A program made the translations under genes and the position numbers. From IMG/VR virus record IMGVR_UViG_3300044612_002233, positions 1-64,000 of that record: a stretch of 64,000 bases of DNA, one strand, 5' to 3'. Shown here in pieces: positions 40,203-46,998 of this stretch. Position 1 is the stretch's first letter; each line of letters begins with the position of its first letter. This stretch comes from a virus. Under the pieces are notes generated by a model. The model did no database searches. It was not told where the DNA came from and worked only from the letters and a program-made list of their open reading frames with translations.

Positions 40203-41614
40203 CAAAAACATATTCAGTTCTTCATGCTCATTCTCACTATAGTCTTTTAGATGGAATTAGTAAGCCTAGTCAAATAGCAGAGAGATGTGTTAATGCCGGA
40301 ATTAAAACCTGTGCAATAACTGATCATGGAACTATTTCCGGATGTGTTCAGTTCTATCAGGCTATGAAAGCCAAAAAAATTAAGCCAATATTAGGTTGCG
40401 AACTTTACATACCTAAAAATGATTCATTCGTTAAAGAGAAAGAGAATAATAATCTGAGTCACTTCTTAGTTCTTGCTAAAAATTTAGCCGGATGGAGGAC
40501 TCTTGTAAAAATCATATCTGAAACTAATAGAATAGACAACTTCTATCATAAGCCTAGAATTAGTTTTGATAGATTGGCACCTATGCTGGACGGAAATATA
40601 ATAGGATTTTGCGGACATTTAGGATCTAGCATATCCGATTTGGTTGAAGAAAATCCTGATAACTATACTGATAAGACAATATCCTTTATAGACTATATGA
40701 AAGAAATATTTGGCAAAGATAATTTCTTTCTAGAAGCTCAACTTATGGATCAGGAACTGAATCCTAAACAAAAAGAAATGACAGATATAATGAGACAATT
40801 ATCTGTTAAGACTAAAACTAAAATAATAGCCACTCCAGATGCTCACTATTGTGAAAGAAAAGATGCTATTGATCAAAGGATTTTATTATGTAATAATCTT
40901 AAGACAACTTTGATAGACATAAATAAGAAACTCTTGGCTAATGAGGACGTTCCAATGAGTTGTTTCTTCAAATCAGATAATTATCATATTCCAGATCCAG
41001 AAGAAATGATAGAATGGCATACCAAAGAAGAAATTGAAAATACTTTATATGTTGATTCAATGTGTGAGGAATATTCTATTCTTAGTAAACCACTACTTCC
41101 TGCTTTTGAATGTCCAAATAATTCCAATCCAGAAGAATATCTGAGACAATTATGTAGAGATGGTTGGAGAGAAAAGATAATGAATGATATTCCAGAATCT
41201 GAGCATACCAAATATGCAGACAGAGTAAAATTAGAATTAGATATTTTACAAAAAGCTGGACTATCTAGTTACTTTCTTATAGTACAAGATATTGTAAACT
41301 ATGTTAAAAAGAGCGGGTGGCTTCCAGGCCCAGGAAGAGGATGTTTTGTGCCTGATACGAACGTTAAAATGCACGACGGCACAACAAAAAAGATCTATCA
41401 AATCAATATAGGAGACATTATAATAGATGCCTATGGAAATCCCCAGGAAGTTTATGATACTTTGCAGTATGATATTAATGAAGATATTATTGAATTAATA
41501 TTTGAAAATGAAAAAACTATTAGATGCACTAAAGACCATAAATTTTTAACAAAAAATAGAGGGTGGGTAGAGGCCCAACATCTATCAAATATAGATGATA
41601 TTGTAGAAGTTTAA
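40199..41614 (+). CDS. dnaE: DNA polymerase III alpha, N-terminal piece fused to split-intein N-half
   Basis: Residues 1-381 are the polymerase N-terminus. The PHP domain has LHAHSHYSLLDG near 8-19 and CAITDHGTISG near 38-48, and the extein ends in WLPGPGRG. Residue 382 is the Cys of an intein N-half (90 residues) with block A CFVPDTNVKM and block B IRCTKDHKFLTKNRGW. The ORF stops at 41614, with no extein after the intein. The matching C-half is in the ORF at 42445. Trans-splicing would rebuild GPGRG-SAAG, the conserved polymerase loop. Overlaps the Cas4-like gene by 4 bases. Confidence 0.92.
   Translation: MTKTYSVLHAHSHYSLLDGISKPSQIAERCVNAGIKTCAITDHGTISGCVQFYQAMKAKKIKPILGCELYIPKNDSFVKEKENNNLSHFLVLAKNLAGWRTLVKIISETNRIDNFYHKPRISFDRLAPMLDGNIIGFCGHLGSSISDLVEENPDNYTDKTISFIDYMKEIFGKDNFFLEAQLMDQELNPKQKEMTDIMRQLSVKTKTKIIATPDAHYCERKDAIDQRILLCNNLKTTLIDINKKLLANEDVPMSCFFKSDNYHIPDPEEMIEWHTKEEIENTLYVDSMCEEYSILSKPLLPAFECPNNSNPEEYLRQLCRDGWREKIMNDIPESEHTKYADRVKLELDILQKAGLSSYFLIVQDIVNYVKKSGWLPGPGRGCFVPDTNVKMHDGTTKKIYQINIGDIIIDAYGNPQEVYDTLQYDINEDIIELIFENEKTIRCTKDHKFLTKNRGWVEAQHLSNIDDIVEV
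41342..41611 (+). other. Split intein, N-half (90 residues)
   Basis: The first residue Cys (TGT at 41342) follows the extein GPGRG. Block A is CFVPDTNVKM, and block B contains T-K-D-H (TxxH motif) in RCTKDHKF. The segment ends at a stop codon 90 residues after the Cys, a typical N-intein length. No endonuclease domain lies inside the segment. Confidence 0.9.
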
Positions 41615-41637
41615 AAAGAACCCCTTCCTAGACTTTT

Positions 41638-41657
41638 GGTGTATGTTTATATAGAGA
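41638..41657 (+). promoter_or_regulatory. Phage promoter-like motif before nuclease in the split
   Basis: GGTGTATGTTTATATAGAGA lies in the 49-base gap after the N-intein stop and 26 bases before the nuclease ATG at 41664. It would let the nuclease be expressed apart from the polymerase. Confidence 0.6.
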
Positions 41658-41663
41658 AATATT

Positions 41664-42473
41664 ATGAAAAATATAACATTCAAATTTCTAGAAAATAATA
41701 ACTTTAAATTTAAGGGATTCAGTAATACCCCCATAAAGGATCAATGCATAACATGTCAAAAAATATTTGAATATAAAAAACTTAAAAAATTTCTAAGAAA
41801 TAGACTATCCTTGCCCACTTCTCAGTGGTGTCAATGTCATAAATGTTTTTTAAAATTTAGAACTATTAATAATCCAGAATGGATGGAGAGTAATCGAAAA
41901 GCACAGCTTATAGCACAAAATAAACCAGAGCAAAAAAAGAAAAATGCTCTAGGAGTGTCAAGAAGCTGGGATAATAAGAGAAAAAAGAAAGCTTCAATCT
42001 ATCTAAAAAATAGATGGAAAACAGATCAAAAATTTGCCCAAAAAGCCAGATCAAATTTAAAAATTAATGATACTCAACATATAAAAAATACATTTGGAAT
42101 TGGTGGACTAAAAGGATTTTATAATGAAATATACTATGATAGCGCATTAGAGTTATCGTATTTATTATGGTGTGAACAACTTAGTATTCCAATTAAAAGA
42201 TATGATCTAGATCCAATACAATACGAAATATCAAATAAACAAAAGTTATATTTTCCAGATTTCATTATCCATGAGGACATAGTGGTAGAGATAAAAGGTA
42301 AGGGCTTGTATTTTGCTAAAAATAAAGAACAAAATTTAGCGAAAACTGCAGAAGCCAAGAAAAAACTAAAAAATAAATTTATAATAATATTTGATCAAGA
42401 CAAAGAAGTTAAAACCTACTATAAAAAAGCCAGAAAATTACATCATGAAATTAAAAAGCAAAAAGATAATTAA
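41664..42473 (+). CDS. PD-(D/E)XK homing-type nuclease inside split polymerase
   Basis: The 269-residue protein has an N-terminal zinc site (CITCQKIFEY, then CQCHKC), a basic helical middle (NKRKKKASIYLKNRW) and a C-terminal nuclease core. Here YDSALELSYLLWCEQL near residues 155-170 leads to KLYFPDFIIHEDIVVEIKGKG (split after FIIHE), the PD and ExK pattern with Asp and Glu-x-Lys. Such genes sit between halves of fractured genes with split inteins. It lies between the N- and C-intein ORFs and overlaps the latter by 29 bases. It is a strong candidate homing endonuclease of this split locus. Confidence 0.78.
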   Translation: MKNITFKFLENNNFKFKGFSNTPIKDQCITCQKIFEYKKLKKFLRNRLSLPTSQWCQCHKCFLKFRTINNPEWMESNRKAQLIAQNKPEQKKKNALGVSRSWDNKRKKKASIYLKNRWKTDQKFAQKARSNLKINDTQHIKNTFGIGGLKGFYNEIYYDSALELSYLLWCEQLSIPIKRYDLDPIQYEISNKQKLYFPDFIIHEDIVVEIKGKGLYFAKNKEQNLAKTAEAKKKLKNKFIIIFDQDKEVKTYYKKARKLHHEIKKQKDN

Positions 42474-42552
42474 GAATCACACAGGAAAAGTCCACGATAT
42501 CTCTGTTAAAAATTCTGCATCCTATAATGTAGAGGGGTTGGGAGTACATAAT
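42445..42552 (+). other. Split intein, C-half (36 residues)
   Basis: MKLKSKKIIKNH precedes block F (KVHDISVKNSASYNVEG) and block G ends in His-Asn with Ser at +1 (TCT at 42553). Length and motifs are typical of a C-intein. Spliced, the extein reads GPGRG-SAAG without a gap. Confidence 0.9.
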
Positions 42553-43278
42553 TCTGCTGCAGGATGTTTAGTATCATATCTTATTGGTATTACTCAAATT
42601 GATCCTATAAAATATGATTTACTGTTTGAAAGATTTTATAATGAGGGCCGTAATACTGCAGATCATATCTCCATGCCAGATATTGATGTTGACGTTCCAA
42701 TTAATAAAAGAGAACAGATCATTGAATATATTAAAAATAAGTATGGTTCAGACAAGGTGTCTCAGATGATTACATTTAATACCATGAAAGGTAGAGGGGC
42801 CTTAAAGGAAGTATTAAGAGTATATGATAATATTTCTTTTGAAGAAATGAATAGAATAACAAAGTTCATTCCTGACGAAGCAAAAATTGCTGACGAATTA
42901 CAGGAAATGAAAGAAGATACGGGAGAGGCATCAATTATCAGGTGGGCACTAGAAAACAATGTTGACAAACTGAAGGAGTGGTGCTATATTAGTGATGATG
43001 GTTCTCTTTCTGGGCCTTTGGCGAAAAGGTTTGAACAAGCCATACGACTTGAAGGAACAAAATCTAATCAGTCAAAACATGCTGCCGGTGTAGTTATTAG
43101 TAGTCAAAGTCTCAGTGCTGTTTGTCCTATGGTTTATGATTCAAAAAATAAACAAGCAATAGCAGGGATGGAGATGCAAGATTTGGAAAATCTAGGTTTG
43201 ATTAAATTTGATATTCTAGGAATAGCTTATTTGGATAAAATGATGTGTGTTTCCGATTTACTAAAAAATGGTGTATAA
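42445..43278 (+). CDS. dnaE: DNA polymerase III alpha, catalytic middle piece with split-intein C-half
   Basis: The ATG at 42445 gives a 36-residue intein C-half followed by the extein, 277 residues in all; a TTG at 42391 is upstream but adds nothing intein-like. The C-half has KVHDISVKNSASYN and ends GLGVHN, then Ser. The extein begins SAAGCLVSYLIGITQIDPIKY (split at LVSYL), carries the catalytic Asp pair in MPDIDVDVP and the third Asp in IKFDILGIAYLDK, and stops soon after. It has both N-terminal splicing signals and the active-site residues, but lacks the fingers and C-terminal domains, supplied by the ORF at 44873. Confidence 0.92.
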   Translation: MKLKSKKIIKNHTGKVHDISVKNSASYNVEGLGVHNSAAGCLVSYLIGITQIDPIKYDLLFERFYNEGRNTADHISMPDIDVDVPINKREQIIEYIKNKYGSDKVSQMITFNTMKGRGALKEVLRVYDNISFEEMNRITKFIPDEAKIADELQEMKEDTGEASIIRWALENNVDKLKEWCYISDDGSLSGPLAKRFEQAIRLEGTKSNQSKHAAGVVISSQSLSAVCPMVYDSKNKQAIAGMEMQDLENLGLIKFDILGIAYLDKMMCVSDLLKNGV

Positions 43279-43289
43279 CATTATATCAA
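43270..43289 (+). promoter_or_regulatory. Phage promoter-like motif before HNH gene
   Basis: GGTGTATAACATTATATCAA overlaps the last codons and stop of the polymerase middle piece and lies 42 bases before the HNH ATG at 43312. A ribosome site (AAAGGAAA) follows at about 43298. Confidence 0.55.
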
Positions 43290-43311
43290 TTTTTATAAAG
43301 GAAACTACTAT

Positions 43312-43995
43312 ATGAATAAAAAAGACTTAAAAAGAATGTTATATCAGGAAAATAAAACTCAAAGAGAAATTTCTAAAATTTATCTATGCTCTGAGTCTCT
43401 AATAAGCCAAAAAGTAAAGCACTATGGTTTACAAAAAGACATATCAGATGATTATATTGGAAAAAAGTTTCATTCTCTGCAACCTATTGAATACCTAGGT
43501 AAAGACAAAAATAGCCATGCTATATTTTTATGTGTTTGTGATTGCGGTCAAACAAAAACAGTATTAGGAAATTCTTTAAAGAATGGAAATAGCAAAAGCT
43601 GTGGATGCAAGTCTCGTAAAAGAGGAAAAGAACATAAACTATATTCTGGATATGAAGAAATAAGATCAGAATACTGGGGCAGGGTATTACGCGGGGCTAA
43701 AGATCGAGGAATTGATGTAAAAATTACTATTAAAGAAGCATGGGAAATTTTCTTACAACAAGACAGAAAATGTGCATTAAGTGGTGAAATATTATATTTT
43801 CCATATACAAGAAAAACTTCTAAATATAGCACAGCATCTTTGGACAGGATAGATTCAAATGGACACTACGAAAAAGATAATGTACAATGGATTCACAAAA
43901 AATTAAATACTATGAAGATGAATATGACAGAACATGAATTTTTAAATTGGTGTAAAAAAATAAGTATTAATAAAAAATTATGCAAAGGAGAATAA
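43312..43995 (+). CDS. HNH homing endonuclease with DNA-binding and zinc domains
   Basis: The 227-residue protein has a helix-turn-helix at the start (QREISKIYLCSESLISQKVKHYG split after YLCSE), then a Cys-rich region with CVCDCGQTKTVLGN and SCGCKS. The C-terminal HNH core has CALSGEILYF and SLDRIDSNGHYEKDNVQWIHKKLN (split around HYEKDN), the latter carrying the catalytic H/N-like residues of phage HNH enzymes. It lies in the second polymerase break and has its own promoter-like motif. The layout is that of a free-standing homing endonuclease. Confidence 0.75.
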   Translation: MNKKDLKRMLYQENKTQREISKIYLCSESLISQKVKHYGLQKDISDDYIGKKFHSLQPIEYLGKDKNSHAIFLCVCDCGQTKTVLGNSLKNGNSKSCGCKSRKRGKEHKLYSGYEEIRSEYWGRVLRGAKDRGIDVKITIKEAWEIFLQQDRKCALSGEILYFPYTRKTSKYSTASLDRIDSNGHYEKDNVQWIHKKLNTMKMNMTEHEFLNWCKKISINKKLCKGE

Positions 43996-43996
43996 A

Positions 43997-44176
43997 ATGC
44001 AAAAACAATTTCATGAACTAGCGATTGGTGATAGATTCACAGTTAATGGTGTTGAATATATTAAAACTGAAGAAGTTAGAGTTAGCTGTTGCAGAAGTAT
44101 CAATTGTTATGCTGCTTCTGATGCTAATCAAAAAGGACATTTTCCAGGAAATACAGAAGTTACAATAAATGGCTAA
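43997..44176 (+). CDS. Small conserved phage protein (59 residues)
   Basis: A 59-residue ORF starts one base after the HNH stop (ribosome site AAAGGAG) and overlaps the exonuclease start by 8 bases. It reads FHELAIGDRFTVNGVEYIK, then VSCCRSIN, and ends NTEVTING. This matches small proteins I have seen in T4-like and related phages, where FTVNGVEY and VSCC-SIN are conserved. Function unknown. The adjacent double Cys could bind metal. Confidence 0.65.
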   Translation: MQKQFHELAIGDRFTVNGVEYIKTEEVRVSCCRSINCYAASDANQKGHFPGNTEVTING

Positions 44177-44864
44177 TCTACAAAAAATTTGTGTCTTTGA
44201 TTTGGAAACGGACGGAGTTAATCCTGATCTTTGTAGTCCAGTTCAAATTGCTGCGGTTATGGTCGATCCATTAAAATTAGAAATAGTTAAAGATTCAGAA
44301 TTTAACATTACTGTTAAGCCATCGGTTTTAGAAGAGAAACCAGAATACTCTTATTCTGATTCTGATGTTCTAGACTTTCACGCTAAAGTGAGAGGTAGTA
44401 CAAAAGATCAAATTTTAGAATCATGGAAGTCATATCAAAAACAAGAACACGGATGGAATATGTTCATATCATACTTAGATATGTATCATATAAGATCCAA
44501 CGGAAAGAAATCTTGTTTCACAGCACCAATAGCAGCTGGTTATAATATCAATAGATTTGATCTAAGGATAATAGAAAGATTAAGTCAAAGATATAATAAT
44601 CTGAATAAAGAGGGAAGATCATCTTTATTCTATCCTAGAGACGTAATAGATATTATGAATTTAATATTTTATTGGTTTGAAGGAAATAATGAACTGAAAA
44701 ACTATACACTAGACAACCTTAGAGATTATCTTGGTATAGACAAAGAAGGTGCTCACGATGCCCTCAAGGATGTTAAGGATACTGCAAATATTTTAATTAG
44801 ATTCTTAAAGTTGCACAGGGGACTGTCGAATAAGATTAAGTTTAAATCATCATTTATTGGATAA
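44169..44864 (+). CDS. DnaQ-like 3'-5' proofreading exonuclease
   Basis: The 231-residue protein has Exo I FDLETDG near residues 10-16 with the Asp and Glu metal ligands, Exo II AAGYNINRFDLRIIE near 119-133, and Exo III HDALKDVKDTANI near 195-207. This is the DEDDh type used for proofreading by DNA polymerase III. It lies between two pieces of the polymerase gene, so a stable complex with the polymerase is likely. It does not carry a polymerase-binding tail that I can recognise. Confidence 0.88.
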   Translation: MANLQKICVFDLETDGVNPDLCSPVQIAAVMVDPLKLEIVKDSEFNITVKPSVLEEKPEYSYSDSDVLDFHAKVRGSTKDQILESWKSYQKQEHGWNMFISYLDMYHIRSNGKKSCFTAPIAAGYNINRFDLRIIERLSQRYNNLNKEGRSSLFYPRDVIDIMNLIFYWFEGNNELKNYTLDNLRDYLGIDKEGAHDALKDVKDTANILIRFLKLHRGLSNKIKFKSSFIG

Positions 44865-44872
44865 ATTAATTA

Positions 44873-46498
44873 ATGGGTAAGTTTTTTACTTTTGATTGTG
44901 GTTGTAAGTTTCCGGTTATAAACGATAATGAGAATTTTCCAAGAATAGATTTTTCTCCAAAATTATCTAATATCAACCTTAACTGTGAAAAAACATGGGA
45001 TTTAATATCTCTTGGTAATACCAAGGGATGTTTTCAGCTAGAGTCCAGACTAGGCCAAACAATGGCCAGAAAACTCAAGCCCCATAATATTGAGCAGTTA
45101 TCCGGGTTGATTAGTATTCTCAGGCCAGGATGTCTTGAGGCTATGAGAGATGGTAAAAGCGTATCAAACCATTATATTGATAAAAAAAATGGATTGGCGT
45201 CTATTGACTATTTCCATACTGCTTTAGAACCTATTCTTAAAGATACATATTCTGAAATGATTTATCAAGAACAGGCGATGTCTATTGCTAAAGAATTAGC
45301 TGGATTTAATCTTAAAGAAGCAGACGATCTTAGAAAAGCAATTGGCAAAAAACAAGCAGATAAAATGGCTAAGGTTAAAGAACAATTTATTATTGGTTCT
45401 AAAAATAAGGGACTAATAAATGAAAAGGAAGCAGAACAAATTTTTGAATGGATTGAAAAAAGTCAAAGATATTTATTTAATGCTAGTCATTCTATTAGTT
45501 ATGCAATGAATGCTTATTTATCTGCGTATGCTAAGGCGCATTTTCCAAGAGTCTTTTTTGCTTCGTATCTTAGGTTTGCCAAAGATAAAATAGATCCTCA
45601 ACAAGAGATTAAAGAGTTGGTTAGAAATGCTATTGAAATGGATATTGAAATAAGAATACCAGACTTTAGAAATTTGAACGAATTATTCATACTCAAGGAT
45701 AAAAAGATATATTTTGGATTAACAGACATTAAAGGTGTTGGTAACTCAGTATATAAAAAGATTATTGATCTTGTTAAGAATTGTGATGTTAATGAATTAT
45801 CTTGGTCACAAACCATGTCTATAGTTCTTTTAAATATAAACTCTATTGCGGCCAAAGCAATGATTAGTTGTGGGGCATTTGACTATTTTAAAAAGAATAG
45901 ATCAGAATTGTTATTTGAATATGAAATATGCAGTGGATTAACAAAGAAAGAGTTGGGGTCTTTTAAGGACTATATATCTGTTAACTCTGATGCTGGAATA
46001 TTAGATATATTAAGATATATATATGACAATACTAAGCTAATAAAAGGCAGGAAAGAGGCTATTAATAATTATATACAATCTATGATACGTCCTCCGTATT
46101 CTTTGGTTGATAAAATAGAATGGCTATCTGATTCAGAAAATGGCCTACTTGGGGTGGGAATTACTTGTTCCAAATTAGATGTTTATGATGTAAGTTCTGC
46201 GAATTGTAATTGTAAAACTTTTAAAACGTCTTTAATTAAAGATAACATTATATTAGTTGGTGAAATTTCTAATATCAATGTTACCAAAACAAAAAATGGT
46301 AAAAACCCTGGATTAGAGATGGCATTTGTAACGATTGAGGACCAGTTTGGTACGCTAGATACTGTGGTCTTTTTTCCAGAACCATTTTCTCAATATAGAT
46401 CGTATTTATTTATAGGAAGCATACTTGTATTTTCTGGTAATCGTAGCAAGTCGAAGGATGGGCTGATTGTGGAGAAGTGCTTTAATCCAGTTTCTTGA
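44873..46498 (+). CDS. dnaE: DNA polymerase III alpha, C-terminal piece
   Basis: The 541-residue protein is the remainder of the polymerase. GNTKGCFQLES near residues 48-58, LISILRPGCLEAMRDG near 77-92, IYQEQAMSIAKELAGF near 121-136 and NASHSISYAMNAYLSAYAKAHFP (split at MNAYL) near 197-219 are the fingers and tail of DnaE. The end has an OB-fold with VGEISNINVTKTKNG. The N-terminal 35 residues carry CGCKFPV and have no counterpart in bacterial DnaE, so they may have been added at the break. The previous piece ends after the third catalytic Asp, so the two meet almost without loss. Confidence 0.88.
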   Translation: MGKFFTFDCGCKFPVINDNENFPRIDFSPKLSNINLNCEKTWDLISLGNTKGCFQLESRLGQTMARKLKPHNIEQLSGLISILRPGCLEAMRDGKSVSNHYIDKKNGLASIDYFHTALEPILKDTYSEMIYQEQAMSIAKELAGFNLKEADDLRKAIGKKQADKMAKVKEQFIIGSKNKGLINEKEAEQIFEWIEKSQRYLFNASHSISYAMNAYLSAYAKAHFPRVFFASYLRFAKDKIDPQQEIKELVRNAIEMDIEIRIPDFRNLNELFILKDKKIYFGLTDIKGVGNSVYKKIIDLVKNCDVNELSWSQTMSIVLLNINSIAAKAMISCGAFDYFKKNRSELLFEYEICSGLTKKELGSFKDYISVNSDAGILDILRYIYDNTKLIKGRKEAINNYIQSMIRPPYSLVDKIEWLSDSENGLLGVGITCSKLDVYDVSSANCNCKTFKTSLIKDNIILVGEISNINVTKTKNGKNPGLEMAFVTIEDQFGTLDTVVFFPEPFSQYRSYLFIGSILVFSGNRSKSKDGLIVEKCFNPVS

Positions 46499-46522
46499 CA
46501 GTCTACGGCGGTGGTTTATAAT
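46495..46522 (+). promoter_or_regulatory. Consensus sigma-70 promoter before SSB
   Basis: A perfect TTGACA (46495-46500), a 16-base spacer and a perfect TATAAT (46517-46522). The -35 box contains the stop codon of the polymerase gene. Transcription from about 46529 would give a 32-base leader with AAGGAG at 46548-46553. Confidence 0.85.
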
Positions 46523-46560
46523 ATGGTAGTTGCGAGTTTTCTTTCTTAAGGAGTTGATTT

Positions 46561-46932
46561 ATGAATATTACGTTGCTAAAGGGTAATCTTGCTAGGGATC
46601 CAGAACTAAGAAATGTAAATACTGGAGGAAAGCAAACATCAGTAGTTAATTTTACTGTTGCTGTTTCTCGTGAGTATACAAAGGCTAGTGGAGACAAGGA
46701 TAAGATTACTTCCTTTATAAATTGCGAAGCATGGGATAGCGGTGCTGAGATGATTGCTGAGTCATTCAAGAAGGGCGATTTGGTTATGGTCGAAGGATCT
46801 CTTAGAAATGATTCGTGGGAAAAGGATGGAGTTAAGCACAGTAGTCTAAAGGTTAGAGTAAATAACTTTTCAAAGATTACAAGACTTTCTAAGAATTCCA
46901 GACAGGATTCACAAGAGCCGGTGGCATTCTGA
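46561..46932 (+). CDS. ssb: Single-stranded DNA-binding protein
   Basis: The 123-residue protein is an OB-fold SSB of bacterial type, with ITLLKGNLARDPELR near residues 3-17, VVNFTVAVSREYTK near 28-41, FINCEAWDSGAE near 52-63 and FKKGDLVMVEGSLRNDSW (split at MVEGS) near 69-86. The usual acidic C-terminal tip is reduced to SQEPVAF, so its protein partners may differ. It has a strong consensus promoter and ribosome site and is likely an early, highly expressed gene. Confidence 0.93.
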   Translation: MNITLLKGNLARDPELRNVNTGGKQTSVVNFTVAVSREYTKASGDKDKITSFINCEAWDSGAEMIAESFKKGDLVMVEGSLRNDSWEKDGVKHSSLKVRVNNFSKITRLSKNSRQDSQEPVAF

Positions 46933-46961
46933 TAAAGATATTTAAACCCTTTTAAAGATAT

Positions 46962-46990
46962 GGGGGTGCTAATACCACCCCTGTATTTTT
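46962..46990 (+). terminator. Hairpin and T-rich tail after SSB (terminator or leader hairpin)
   Basis: GGGGTG (46963-46968) pairs with CACCCC (46976-46981) around a 7-base loop, followed by TGTATTTTTATC. It would end the SSB transcript. The next gene starts at 46999 with no visible ribosome site. Confidence 0.6.
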
Positions 46991-46998
46991 ATCTTCTT

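Noticed and set aside
42391-42444. TTG start for the intein C-half ORF
   Set aside because: The extra 18 residues are basic and not intein-like. The ATG at 42445 gives a C-half of normal length.
43279-44872. Group I or II intron between polymerase pieces
   Set aside because: The gap holds three ORFs, two of them ordinary phage genes, packed with overlaps, and no room is left for an intron core.
46960-46998. Earlier ATG for the GT4 gene
   Set aside because: It would read through a GC-rich hairpin and adds residues unlike a GT4 N-terminus. The ATG at 46999 begins the conserved strand.
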